Assembly (NCBI RefSeq): GCF_001954135.1
Contig: NZ_MBEQ01000051.1
Span: 1 to 61,904, forward strand
Length of the DNA stretch: 61,904 nucleotides
Source of the DNA: Mycobacterium sp. GA-1841
GTDB lineage: Bacteria; Actinomycetota; Actinomycetes; Mycobacteriales; Mycobacteriaceae
Direction: 5' to 3'
In this document: piece after piece, positions 39,024-47,565 of the stretch
How the letters are laid out: every line of letters starts with the position of its first letter
Numbering within the stretch: position 1 is the stretch's first letter
Made by a program: the position numbers and the translations under genes
The notes under the pieces: model-generated
Databases searched by the model: none
Told to the model about the DNA's origin: nothing
The model's input: only the letters and a program-made list of their open reading frames with translations

Positions 39024-39985
39024 GCCGGGTCGGTGCAATTGACGGCTCGCGCCGGGTCGGTGCAATTGATTGTGGCACCAACTCGATTCGTCTGCTGATC
39101 GCTGACGTGGTGGATGGCAAGCTGCGGGATGTGCACCGCGAGATGCGGGTCGTGCGGTTGGGTCAAGGTGTCGACGCCACGGGGCAATTCGCCCCGGAAG
39201 CGTTGGCCCGCACGGAATCTGCGTTGGCCGACTATGCCGCCTTGATGGCGGAGCACTCGGTGGGTGCGGTGCGGATGGTGGCCACCTCGGCAGCCCGCGA
39301 CGCCGGCAATCGCGACGAGTTCTTCTCGGTGACCGCGCGGTTGCTGGGCGGGGTGGTGCCTGGTTCGGTGGCTGAGGTGATCACCGGCACGGAGGAGGCC
39401 GAACTGTCGTTCCGCGGCGCGGTCGGTGAACTCGATCCCGCCGCAGGCCCGTTCGTCGTGGTCGATCTGGGCGGCGGCTCAACCGAATTGGTCCTGGGTG
39501 CCGATGCGGTGCAGGCCAGCTTCTCGGCCGACATCGGATGTGTGCGGCTGACCGAGCGGTGCCTGCACTCCGATCCGCCGACAGCTGCCGAGGTGGCGCA
39601 GGCCCGGGCGGTGGCTCGTGACGGGTTGGCCGAGGCGCTGGCGGTGGTGCCGGTGGAAAACGCATGCACGTGGGTCGGGGTGGCCGGGACGATGACGACG
39701 CTCTCGGCGCTGGCACAGGGCATGACCGAATACGACCCTGACGCAATTCATCTGTCCCGCATCGGGTTTGCCGATCTGCTCAAGGTGTGTGAGCAGCTGC
39801 TCGGCATGACCAAGGCGCAGCGCCTGGCGCTCGGGCCGATGCATGCCGGCCGTGCCGATGTGATCGGCGGTGGGGCGATCATCGTCGAGGAGTTGGCGGC
39901 CGTGCTCAGCCGACGGGCCGGCATCGAAGAACTCATCGTGAGCGAACACGACATTCTCGACGGCATCGCGCTGTCGATCGCCTGA
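39020..39985 (+). CDS. ppx2: Exopolyphosphatase/Ppx-GppA family phosphatase (Rv1026-like)
   Basis: 321 aa from TTG 39020 (TTGA overlaps the DUF501 stop); GTG 39014 is also possible. ASKHA-fold Ppx/GppA with AIDCGTNSIRLLIAD, VVDLGGGSTEL (phosphate 2) and VGGGAIIVEE-like adenosine region. It degrades polyphosphate or pppGpp. Oddity: the first 16 codons hold a 27-base tandem duplication, so VGAID occurs twice before the first phosphate-binding loop. Confidence 0.88.
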   Translation: MSRVGAIDGSRRVGAIDCGTNSIRLLIADVVDGKLRDVHREMRVVRLGQGVDATGQFAPEALARTESALADYAALMAEHSVGAVRMVATSAARDAGNRDEFFSVTARLLGGVVPGSVAEVITGTEEAELSFRGAVGELDPAAGPFVVVDLGGGSTELVLGADAVQASFSADIGCVRLTERCLHSDPPTAAEVAQARAVARDGLAEALAVVPVENACTWVGVAGTMTTLSALAQGMTEYDPDAIHLSRIGFADLLKVCEQLLGMTKAQRLALGPMHAGRADVIGGGAIIVEELAAVLSRRAGIEELIVSEHDILDGIALSIA

Positions 39986-40112
39986 CCCGTCAATTTCTGG
40001 TGCGCCCGTTTCTACCTGGGGGCTGTTGATTGCGTGGTTCAGCGACCCTGCGGTGGAAAACGGTGGTGGGGTGTGGGAAACGGCGGCTCACCCGCCAATC
40101 CCACACACAAAA

Positions 40113-40148
40113 CAACGGCCGAACGCGGTTACCCGCGTCCGGCCGTTG
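40113..40148. terminator. Hairpin between convergent ppx and MPT63-like genes
   Basis: CAACGGCC at 40113-40120 pairs with GGCCGTTG at 40141-40148. CGCGG at 40124-40128 pairs with CCGCG at 40133-40137. It starts 15 bases past the stop of the minus-strand gene, so it probably ends both transcripts. Confidence 0.6.
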
Positions 40149-40163
40149 CCTTGACTACTTAGA

Positions 40164-41249
40164 TCAGGCCTGCGGGCCGTGGTTGCTCGCCGGGGCGACC
40201 ACGGGGGCCGGGGCCGGCGTGATGACAGGCTGCGTGCCTGCGGGAACCAGCGCCGGCTCAGAGGCCGGGGCGGGAGCGGCCGGAGCCGGAGCACCCGGAA
40301 CACCCTCGGCCGGCGGAACCGCGGTGGCGGCGCTGCCTGCACCTGCTGCGGGGGCACCCTCAGCGACCGGAGTGCCGTGTGCGACCGGGGTCGACTCGGG
40401 GGCCGGAGCACCCGGAGCGGCAGCGGGAGCCGGAGCGCCCGGAACCGGAGCACCTGCAGCCGGAACCGGAGCACCGGGGGCCGGAGCTGCCGGAACAGCT
40501 TCGGTACCCGGAGGAGTCGCGGACGGAGCGGCCTCGGTGCCGGCCGGGGTCGCGGCAGGCAGATCAGCGGCACGGCTGCCTGCACCGGTACCGGCGGGGG
40601 TGGTCTCGGTGCCGGCCGGAGCAGCGGCGGGTGCCGGCGCTCCGGGGGTGACGGCGGCCGGAGCGGCAGCGCCAGGTGCGGTGGCAGCCGGGGCCTCGGC
40701 CGGAGCGGCAGCCGGAGCGGCGGCGGGGGCCTGGCGCTTGGGGGCGCCGGCGGCCGGGGCAGCGGCCGGTGCGGCGGCGGGCTTGTCCCACACGAGCAGG
40801 TCGCGGCCACCGGCGTTGTAGACGACCTCGGACGGCTGCTCACCGGTCACGTCGAAGTAGATCTTGCCGCTGGTCTTCTGCCCCTGCGCGAGAGTGGCCG
40901 GGTTGACGCCCTGGGGGCTGGGAACCTGGAACAGGGCGCGGTAGTTCTGCCCGTCGGCGGCCCGGATGTTGAAGTTGGAGACGATCGGCGTCACCGAGCC
41001 CTCGAGGGCTTCGTTGGTGGCGGTGACCTCCCACAGGGTGCCGCGAACCGGGTAGTTGATCGTGTCGGTGCTCGGCTTGAGGTCGGTGACCGTCCAGCCC
41101 TGCGTACCGTTGTCCAGCTTGGCCTGGCTGCCGAGCGAGGCGGTGGTGACGCCGCCGTCTTCGGCGAGCGCCATCGGGGCCGCACCGACGATCGCCGCGG
41201 CGGCGATGGCCGCACCGGCAAAAGCCGTACTGATGTTCGTCATCTTCAA
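40164..41249 (-). CDS. Secreted MPT63-like protein with long Ala/Pro-rich tail
   Basis: 361 aa from TTG 41249 (AGGAG 8 bases upstream) or ATG 41243. Signal peptide to about residue 32 (APMALA). Residues ~33-155 match mycobacterial MPT63: GWTVTDLKPSTD, YPVRGTLWEVTATNEA, GSVTPIVSNFNIRAADGQNYR, GKIYFDVTGEQPS, DLLVWD. MPT63 is a secreted immunoglobulin-like protein of unknown function. The remaining ~200 residues are Ala/Pro/Gly low complexity, absent from MPT63 itself, perhaps wall-spanning. Confidence 0.82.
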   Translation of the reverse strand: MKMTNISTAFAGAAIAAAAIVGAAPMALAEDGGVTTASLGSQAKLDNGTQGWTVTDLKPSTDTINYPVRGTLWEVTATNEALEGSVTPIVSNFNIRAADGQNYRALFQVPSPQGVNPATLAQGQKTSGKIYFDVTGEQPSEVVYNAGGRDLLVWDKPAAAPAAAPAAGAPKRQAPAAAPAAAPAEAPAATAPGAAAPAAVTPGAPAPAAAPAGTETTPAGTGAGSRAADLPAATPAGTEAAPSATPPGTEAVPAAPAPGAPVPAAGAPVPGAPAPAAAPGAPAPESTPVAHGTPVAEGAPAAGAGSAATAVPPAEGVPGAPAPAAPAPASEPALVPAGTQPVITPAPAPVVAPASNHGPQA

Positions 41250-41551
41250 GGCATTCACTCCTGACTGGTCCAAAACACGTGGCAGGCCCCCGGCAGTGGG
41301 ACACCCACTTCATGCGAAGTTAGCAGCTTAAGAGGACGGTTAGGAACACCAGTTCGCACTTTGTGCCACCGGCGCCTGGCAGATATGGGGGCCGAGAGGC
41401 GGGTGCCCCAGCCTGGGTATGGCCTGTGTGACCAGTATGTTCAGGCTGTGCGCGCGCACGAGCAGCCGGTTTGCCCGCGCCTCGAATCTCGCTGAGCAGT
41501 AACCGCTGATTTCGGGCCTCGTCGACGGTTCAACCAACCTTCATCCGGTCG
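41250..41551. other. Intergenic region, MPT63-like / ZIP genes
   Basis: About 300 bases with no gene I can support. The 41250-41340 end is the promoter/leader of the minus-strand MPT63-like gene. The ZIP gene ends at the other side with no clear hairpin. Confidence 0.45.
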
Positions 41552-42268
41552 TCAACCGGCCATGGACAGGCCCGCGGCGACCGCGAAGCCCAACACCGCG
41601 GCCAGGCCGGCGTTCTCTTTCGCCTTCTCGGTGGCCTCCGGGATCATCGAACCGACCAGCATGACCAGCAGGGCCCCGGCGGCGAAGCCGTTGATCGCAC
41701 CCTGGAACTGGTCGCCCGCCACGTGCTGGAGCTGATAGCCGCCGACAGTCGACAACGCGCACAGCGCGGCGATCGCGGTCCAGCCGCCGACGATCCGGCG
41801 TGCCGACTGCCCAGCGGATCGCATGTCGCTGGCCGACCCGATGGCCTCGGGCAGGTTCGACACGAAAATGGACACCACAAGGGCCAGGCTGACACCGGCC
41901 CCGCCGGCGATACCGATGCCGAGCGCGGCCTGTTCAGGAATGCCGTCCAGCAGTGCGCCGAGAAGGAGCGGCAGGCCGGCGGTTTGGGTTCCGTTGCGGC
42001 CCAATCGATCCACGGCGTGGTCGGCGGCGTAGAACACCACGGCTCCCACGGCCAGGCCGAGGGCCACCGCCCAGGCGCCGCTGGCGCGGAAGCCTTCTTC
42101 GGCGAGTTCGAACGAGATGCTGGAGATGAGTGCGCCGGCGCCGAAGCCGAGCACGAGGCCGACAAGGCGTTGATTCCAATCGCGGATGACACCGGCGACG
42201 GCGCCGATGAGCAGTGAGGATGCAGCGACCAGACCCCAGGTCAGCGCAGAGAGCACATGGCGCAGCAT
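41552..42268 (-). CDS. ZIP-family metal transporter
   Basis: 238 aa with about eight membrane segments. The ZIP metal-site helices are seen as SISFELAEEGF and LLDGIPEQAALGIG (the H/D-x-x-P-E-x helix), and a later SNLPEAIGSAS. It moves divalent metal (Zn, Mn, Co or Fe) inward; specificity is not readable. The neighbouring Cys-rich peptide, NmtR and CtpJ suggest a metal-homeostasis island. A hairpin separates it from the Cys-rich gene upstream. Confidence 0.82.
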   Translation of the reverse strand: MLRHVLSALTWGLVAASSLLIGAVAGVIRDWNQRLVGLVLGFGAGALISSISFELAEEGFRASGAWAVALGLAVGAVVFYAADHAVDRLGRNGTQTAGLPLLLGALLDGIPEQAALGIGIAGGAGVSLALVVSIFVSNLPEAIGSASDMRSAGQSARRIVGGWTAIAALCALSTVGGYQLQHVAGDQFQGAINGFAAGALLVMLVGSMIPEATEKAKENAGLAAVLGFAVAAGLSMAG

Positions 42269-42300
42269 AAGCCCGCGCCGTCGGGGTGGCGGATATGGGT

Positions 42301-42338
42301 GGTGGCCTGTCGTCGGTCATCGCCGGCGACAGGCCACC
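42301..42338 (-). terminator. Hairpin between the Cys-rich gene and the ZIP gene
   Basis: GGTGGCCTGTCG (42301-42312) pairs perfectly with CGACAGGCCACC (42327-42338) around a 14-base loop. It lies 8 bases past the Cys-rich stop and 32 bases before the ZIP start. Terminator or processing stem giving the small gene more transcript than the transporter. Confidence 0.55.
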
Positions 42339-42345
42339 GACGGCG

Positions 42346-42444
42346 TCAGCGCCGTGCGTTGCAGTTCGGCGGGTTTCCGCAGTGGTGGCCACCGTCGCAG
42401 GCATTGCAGCGACAGGTGCACGATCCCTTGGTTGCGATGCGCAT
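42346..42444 (-). CDS. Cys-rich metallothionein-like peptide, 32 aa
   Basis: Too short for ordinary gene callers. The ATG at 42444 follows GAGGAG by about 10 bases; the stop is TGA. Six of 32 residues are Cys (9, 11, 13, 16, 22, 28) and two are His (20, 21): C-x-C-x-C-x2-C, then HHC, then PPNC. The pattern is that of a soft-metal chelator such as a metallothionein. It is not MymT-like in sequence or length (MymT is about 53 aa). It sits between NmtR and a ZIP transporter. Expression is inferred, not shown. Confidence 0.72.
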   Translation of the reverse strand: MRIATKGSCTCRCNACDGGHHCGNPPNCNARR

Positions 42445-42665
42445 CGTTGTTCAACTCCTCACTGCTCGGGTGCCGTCGGTGTGGCCGACAGCAAACTCCC
42501 GAAGTTGGGCGGACATCAACATATAACGATTTCACAATAGTTCGGGCCACCGCGAAAATAAAGGATTCCGGTGATCGTGCGAGTTTGGCCGCGCGGCCGG
42601 TTCGGGGTCGGCGCACCGGAGGTGAACAATGTGTGAAACTCTTTGCCCGACGCGGCTTTAGGAGC

Positions 42666-43019
42666 TCACGCGGTGGTGTCGCGGGCGCCGAGTCGGAGAT
42701 GCTCGATGTGGTAGATGGCTTCGTCGAGCAGTTGGGCCACATGGCTGTCGTACAGCCGGTACACGATGTTGCGGCCGGACCGGTCACCGGCCACCAGCCC
42801 CAGCGCCCGCAATAGCCGCAGCTGGTTGGAGACCGCGGGTTGTTCCATGCCGACCGCCGCGGACAGTTCGGTGACCGAGCACGGTGAATCCCGCAGCCGG
42901 GTCAGGATCAGCAATCGGTTGGGAGAGGCCAGCGCCTGCAGGGTCTCGGCGACTTTGGCTGCCGAGGCGGCGTCGAGGGACGCGGCCGGCGTCGCGCGTC
43001 CGTCAACTCCATGGCCCAT
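42666..43019 (-). CDS. nmtR: Nickel/cobalt-sensing ArsR-family repressor NmtR
   Basis: 117 aa, very close to M. tuberculosis NmtR: start MGHGVDGR (Gly2 and His3 are Ni/Co ligands in NmtR), LQALASPNRLLILTRLR, recognition helix MEQPAVSNQLRLL, and C-terminal YDSHVAQLLDEAIYHIEHL, which keeps the alpha-5 Asp/His ligands. ATG 43019 is chosen because it gives the ligand-bearing N-terminus; ATG 43028 would bury it. The C-terminus lacks the last His-bearing residues. Divergent from ctpJ, as in M. tuberculosis. Confidence 0.9.
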   Translation of the reverse strand: MGHGVDGRATPAASLDAASAAKVAETLQALASPNRLLILTRLRDSPCSVTELSAAVGMEQPAVSNQLRLLRALGLVAGDRSGRNIVYRLYDSHVAQLLDEAIYHIEHLRLGARDTTA

Positions 43020-43055
43020 GACATTCATTCAAGCATGCGGACCAAAACACCGGTG

Positions 43056-43087
43056 ATACATTTCAATCTCTATATGTATAAATGTAT
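43056..43087. promoter_or_regulatory. AT-rich inverted repeat, candidate NmtR operator
   Basis: ATACATTT (43056-43063) and AAATGTAT (43080-43087) form an inverted repeat with an inner ATATGTAT, in the 106-base gap between nmtR and ctpJ. It is much more AT-rich than its surroundings. ArsR-family repressors usually bind 12-2-12-type AT-rich palindromes at such sites. Confidence 0.6.
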
Positions 43088-43125
43088 GCGAAGTGTAGGG
43101 CGCGACTGAACCGGAGGTGCCGTCC

Positions 43126-45063
43126 ATGACCGCTCCGTCGACCGACCGGCTGTCAGCGTCGGGCGGTGGCGCCGAGACCGTCGGTGTGCGCCGAATCGGC
43201 ACCTGGATCTGGTCTGTGAGCTCGGTCCGCTGGGCTGTCGCGGCACTTGCGTTGATGCTCTGCGGCGCGATTGCGCAATTGGCGCAGACACCACCACCGT
43301 TGTGGTGGACGTTGTACCTCGCGTGCTACCTCGCCGGCGGTTGGCAATCGGCGGTCTCCGGGGTGCAGGCGCTGCGGGACCGCACACTCGATGTCGACCT
43401 GCTGATGATTCTGGCGGCGATCGGTGCCGCAGGCATCGGGCAGGTGTTCGACGGCGCACTGTTGATCGTGATCTTCGCGACGTCAGGCGCCTTGGAGGAT
43501 GTGGCCACCGCACGCACCGAACGTTCGGTACGCGGCTTGCTCGACCTGGCCTCGCCCGACGCGACACTGCTCGACGACGACGGCGCCCAGCGGGTCGTGG
43601 CAGCAGAGACGGTACGTCCGGGCGACCAGATCCTCATCCGTCCCGGAGAACGGATCTCGGCTGACGGCACCGTGACCGGTGGGTCCTCGGACGTCGACCA
43701 GTCGTCGATCACCGGTGAGCCGCTGCCGGTCACCAAACGCGTGGGCGACGACGTCTTCGCCGGGACGCTCAATACCTCTGGGGCGCTGCGGGTCACGGTC
43801 ACGCGGGACGCCTCGAGCACGGTGCTGGCCCGCATCGTCGCGGCGGTGGCCGCAGCCTCGGCGACGAAGGCCACCACGCAGTTGTTCATCGAGAAGGTCG
43901 AGCAACGCTATTCGGCCGTGGTGGTGGTCGCGACCCTTGCGCTGTTCGCGGTACCGCTGGCGTTGGGCGCCGACTTGCGCGCGACCCTGTTGCGCGCGAT
44001 GACTTTCATGATCGTCGCGTCACCGTGCGCAGTCGTGCTCGCCACGATGCCGCCACTGCTGTGCGCGATCGCCAACGCCAGCCGACACGGAGTGCTGGTG
44101 AAGTCCGCGGTCGCCATGGAACGGCTGGCCGACACGGACGTCGTCGTCCTCGACAAGACCGGAACACTGACCACCGGGACGCCCCGGGTGACCCACGTGC
44201 TGCCCGTCGGGGGATCGAGCACCGAACGGATCCTCGCAACGGCCGCTGCCGCAGAACAATTCAGCGAGCACCCGATCGGGCGCGCGATCATGGCCGAGGC
44301 GGCATCCCGCACCACCGCCGTGCCCGAGGCCACCGGTTTCACCGCGAGTGCCGGCCGTGGGGTCCGGGCGATGGTCGACGGGTGCGAGGTCGAGGTACTG
44401 AGCCTTGCGGCGTATTCGGGTCCGCCGCTCCCGGCTGCCGCCGAGATCGCGGACACCGAGGCGACGGTGGTCGTCGTCACCGTCGACGGCCACGCCATCG
44501 GGGTGCTGGCGCTGCACGACCAGGCCCGGCCGGGCGCCGCTGCTGCCGTGCAGGCGCTGCATGCCCTGACCGGATGCTCTCCGGTACTGCTCACCGGCGA
44601 CAATCACGTGGCGGCGGCGACGTTGGCCCGGCAGTTGGGCATCGAGAACGTGCGGGCCGGGCTGCTGCCGGAAGACAAGGCCGCCGCGGTCCGGGAGATC
44701 GAAGCCGGTGGGCGGCGGGTGCTGATGGTGGGCGACGGGATCAACGATGCACCGGCCATGGCCTCGGCGCATTCCTCGATGGCGATGGGACGCACCGGTG
44801 CCGATCTCACGGTGGACACCGCCGACGTCGTCACTGTCGGCGATGACCTCTCGGCGATCGCCGCGGTGGTCGCGTTGGCCCGGCGGGCCCGGCGCCTGGT
44901 GATCGCGAACCTGGCGATCGCGGTCACCGCCATCACCGTTCTGGTGGCCTGGGACCTGTTCGGGCACTTGCCGTTACCGCTGGGTGTCGCCGGGCATGAG
45001 GGGTCGACCATCCTCGTCGCCCTCAACGGGCTGCGGCTGCTCAGGGGCGCAGCACGTCCTTGA
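43126..45063 (+). CDS. ctpJ: P1B-type metal-transporting ATPase CtpJ
   Basis: 645 aa heavy-metal P-type ATPase. No N-terminal metal-binding domain. Seen: SSITGEPLPV (actuator), membrane motif SPC in MIVASPCAVVLATMPP, DKTGTLTTG (phosphorylated Asp), an HP-like GRAIMAE segment, MVGDGINDAPAM, and late GHEGST. SPC plus HEGST marks the P1B-4 group, cobalt (possibly nickel) exporters. ATG 43126 has CGGAGG 8 bases upstream. Divergent from nmtR, its likely repressor; the end overlaps convergent prpE by 23 bases. Confidence 0.9.
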   Translation: MTAPSTDRLSASGGGAETVGVRRIGTWIWSVSSVRWAVAALALMLCGAIAQLAQTPPPLWWTLYLACYLAGGWQSAVSGVQALRDRTLDVDLLMILAAIGAAGIGQVFDGALLIVIFATSGALEDVATARTERSVRGLLDLASPDATLLDDDGAQRVVAAETVRPGDQILIRPGERISADGTVTGGSSDVDQSSITGEPLPVTKRVGDDVFAGTLNTSGALRVTVTRDASSTVLARIVAAVAAASATKATTQLFIEKVEQRYSAVVVVATLALFAVPLALGADLRATLLRAMTFMIVASPCAVVLATMPPLLCAIANASRHGVLVKSAVAMERLADTDVVVLDKTGTLTTGTPRVTHVLPVGGSSTERILATAAAAEQFSEHPIGRAIMAEAASRTTAVPEATGFTASAGRGVRAMVDGCEVEVLSLAAYSGPPLPAAAEIADTEATVVVVTVDGHAIGVLALHDQARPGAAAAVQALHALTGCSPVLLTGDNHVAAATLARQLGIENVRAGLLPEDKAAAVREIEAGGRRVLMVGDGINDAPAMASAHSSMAMGRTGADLTVDTADVVTVGDDLSAIAAVVALARRARRLVIANLAIAVTAITVLVAWDLFGHLPLPLGVAGHEGSTILVALNGLRLLRGAARP

Positions 45064-46909
45064 GCGCGTCGAGTACGGTGGGGTCCTCGATGGTGGAGGG
45101 TACCGGTTCGTCGAGCCCGTCAGCGATGCCGCGCATGGTCTTGCGCAGGATCTTGCCCGAGCGGGTCTTCGGCAACGCCGCCACCACATCGACCTTCTTG
45201 AACACCGCCACCGCGCCGATGCTGTCCCGTACCCGGTCGACGAGCTGCTGGGTGATCCCCTCGGCCGAGGCGCCGGTCTTGAGCACCACGAACCCGCGGG
45301 GTACCTGGCCTTTGAGTTCGTCGGCCACCCCGATCACCGCGCATTCGGCCACCGAGGGATGGTCGGCCAGCACCGCTTCGATCGAGCCGGTCGAAAGCCG
45401 GTGTCCGGCAACGTTGATGACGTCATCGGTGCGGCCCATGACGAACAGGTAGCCGTCGGAGTCCAGGTAGCCGCCGTCGCCGGTGAGGTAGTAACCGGTG
45501 AACGCGGACAGGTACGACGCGACGTAGCGGTGGTCATCGCCCCACAACGTCGGCAACGTGCCTGGGGGCAGCGGCAGTTTGATGCAGATGGCGCCTTCCT
45601 CGCCGGCCTCACACCGGGTGCCGTCCGACCGCAGGATCTGCACGTCGTAACCGGGCATCGGCACCGTGGCCGAACCGGCCTTGATCGGCAGCGGTTCGAC
45701 ACCCATGGGGTCCGCGGCGATGGCCCAGCCGGTCTCGGTCTGCCACCAGTGGTCCACCACCGGAATGCCGAGTTTGTCGGCGGCCCAGTGATAGGTGTCG
45801 GGGTCGAGGCGCTCGCCGGCCTGGAACAGGTACTTGAGACCGGACAGGTCGTAGTCGGCCAGCCGGGTGGCGTCGGGATCTTCCTTCTTGATCGCCCGGA
45901 TCGCCGTGGGGGCGGTGAACAGCGCCTTGACGCCGTACTCGGCGGACACCCGCCAGAACGCCCCGGCGTCGGGCGTGCCAATTGGTTTGCCTTCGTAGAG
46001 AACGGTTGTCGCGCCCAAAAGCAGCGGCGCGTACACGATGTAGGAGTGCCCGACGACCCAGCCGACGTCGGAGGCCGCCCAGAACACGTCGCCGGGGGCG
46101 ATGTCGTAGATGTTGCGCATGCTCCACAGCAACGCCACCGCGTGGCCGCCGTTGTCACGGACGATGCCCTTGGGTTTGCCCGTGGTGCCCGAGGTGTAGA
46201 GCACGTACAGCGGGTCGGTGGCGGCCACCGGCACCGGGTCGGCCGGTGCGGCGGTGGCCACCAGCTGCTGCCAGTCATGATCACGACCGTCGACCAGCTC
46301 GCCCGGACATTGTTGACGTTGCAGGATGACACAGGCTCGCGGCTTGTGCTCGGCGAGTTCGAGTGCTGCATCCAGCATGGGCTTGTACTCGATCAGGCGC
46401 GTCGGTTCGATGCCGCAGGAGGCGCTCACCACGACCGTTGGACGGGCGTCGTCGATGCGGGTGGCCAGCTCGTGCGCGGCGAACCCGCCGAAGACCACCG
46501 AGTGCACCGCGCCCAGGCGGGCGCAGGCCAGCATCGCGATGACGGCCTCGGGCACCATCGGCATGTAGATCACCACAAGGTCGCCCTTGCCCACCCCGAG
46601 TCCGCGCAGGGCTCCGGCGAACGTGGCGGTGGCATCGCGCAATTCACGGTAGGTGTAGGTGGCCTTGGTGCCGGTGACGGGGGAGTCGTAGATGAGCGCG
46701 GCCTGATCGCCGCGCTCGGCGACGTGCCGGTCCAGGGCATTGGCGCAGGTGTTGAGCTCGCCGTCGGGGAACCAGCGGTAGAACGGCGGGTTGCTGTCGT
46801 CGAGTATGTGCTGCGGCTCGCTGGTCCAGGTCACCGCCTTGGCGGCGTCGGCCCAGAACGTGACCGGGTCGGTGATGCTGGTGTCAAAAAGGGCGCGATA
46901 GCCGGACAT
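45041..46909 (-). CDS. prpE: Propionyl-CoA (acyl-CoA) synthetase PrpE-like
   Basis: 622 aa ANL enzyme of the acetyl/propionyl-CoA synthetase branch: DSNPPFYRWFPDG, VYMPMVPEAVIAMLACARLGA, LYTSGTTGKPKG, GWVVGHSYIVYAPLL, WWQTETGW, GRTDDVINVAGHRL, and PKTRSGKILRKT with the catalytic Lys. Overall close to E. coli PrpE. It would activate propionate from odd-chain or cholesterol-type catabolism. ATG 46909 is preferred to a TTG at 46939. Overlaps the ctpJ 3' end. Confidence 0.9.
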   Translation of the reverse strand: MSGYRALFDTSITDPVTFWADAAKAVTWTSEPQHILDDSNPPFYRWFPDGELNTCANALDRHVAERGDQAALIYDSPVTGTKATYTYRELRDATATFAGALRGLGVGKGDLVVIYMPMVPEAVIAMLACARLGAVHSVVFGGFAAHELATRIDDARPTVVVSASCGIEPTRLIEYKPMLDAALELAEHKPRACVILQRQQCPGELVDGRDHDWQQLVATAAPADPVPVAATDPLYVLYTSGTTGKPKGIVRDNGGHAVALLWSMRNIYDIAPGDVFWAASDVGWVVGHSYIVYAPLLLGATTVLYEGKPIGTPDAGAFWRVSAEYGVKALFTAPTAIRAIKKEDPDATRLADYDLSGLKYLFQAGERLDPDTYHWAADKLGIPVVDHWWQTETGWAIAADPMGVEPLPIKAGSATVPMPGYDVQILRSDGTRCEAGEEGAICIKLPLPPGTLPTLWGDDHRYVASYLSAFTGYYLTGDGGYLDSDGYLFVMGRTDDVINVAGHRLSTGSIEAVLADHPSVAECAVIGVADELKGQVPRGFVVLKTGASAEGITQQLVDRVRDSIGAVAVFKKVDVVAALPKTRSGKILRKTMRGIADGLDEPVPSTIEDPTVLDALKDVLRP

Positions 46910-47091
46910 ACCGCAAACCGTAATCTGCGTCACTTGCAACGTCTGTGCAACCCTGCAAAAACACCTACAAACGAGACCTTTGTTCGTCGTGAGGGCCAGG
47001 TTTGACCTGGCTGAGGACGGGTAGCCCAGCGAGCGGGTCCGACCACCGCGCGATCACGCGATCATGAGCCGCTGAAGCAAAGGATTGTTCG

Positions 47092-47565
47092 ATGGAGTCA
47101 TCACCGGCAGCACCGGACAGTTCACTGACTGTCAAACGCGACACCACGGCGAGCCGACAGCAGGTCTGGGACGTCGTGGCCGACGGGTGGACATATTCCC
47201 AGTGGGTGGTGGGCAACACCCGGATGCGTGCGGTCGACCCACACTGGCCGGCTCCGGGCAGCCGCATCCACCACACCATCGGCATCTGGCCCGTGGTGCT
47301 CGATGACGAGACCGAGGTCGAATCCTGCACCCCGGCTCATGAACTGGTACTGCTCGCCAAAACCCGGCCGTTCGGTATGGCCCGAATCGCCTTGCGGCTC
47401 AGCGATACTGCCACGGGCTCCCGTATCGAGATGGCCGAGGTGCCGGTGGGTGGGCCGTTGAACTGGATCCCGCGGAAGCTGGCGCTGTTGGCCGTCTACC
47501 CCCGCAACCGCGAATGCACCGAACGGCTGGCGGCCCTGGCTGAACGCCGGACCGAGCCGCAGTGA
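47092..47565 (+). CDS. SRPBCC-family (polyketide cyclase/dehydratase-like) protein
   Basis: 157 aa with the START-like fold: VKRDTTASRQQVWDVVADGWTYSQWVVGNTRMR and a central RIHHTIGIWPVVLDDETEV. It probably binds a hydrophobic small molecule. Its stop overlaps the FAD oxidoreductase start by 4 bases, so the two likely act in one pathway, perhaps on an isoprenoid or lipid (inference). Confidence 0.8.
   Translation: MESSPAAPDSSLTVKRDTTASRQQVWDVVADGWTYSQWVVGNTRMRAVDPHWPAPGSRIHHTIGIWPVVLDDETEVESCTPAHELVLLAKTRPFGMARIALRLSDTATGSRIEMAEVPVGGPLNWIPRKLALLAVYPRNRECTERLAALAERRTEPQ

Noticed and set aside
45041..45063. Overlap of ctpJ and prpE 3' ends as a possible frameshift
   Set aside because: Both C-termini match their families; a short convergent overlap is normal.
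44984..47005. 673-codon plus-strand open frame antisense to prpE
   Set aside because: GC-rich shadow of the real minus-strand gene; no domain, and the composition follows the codon third positions of prpE.
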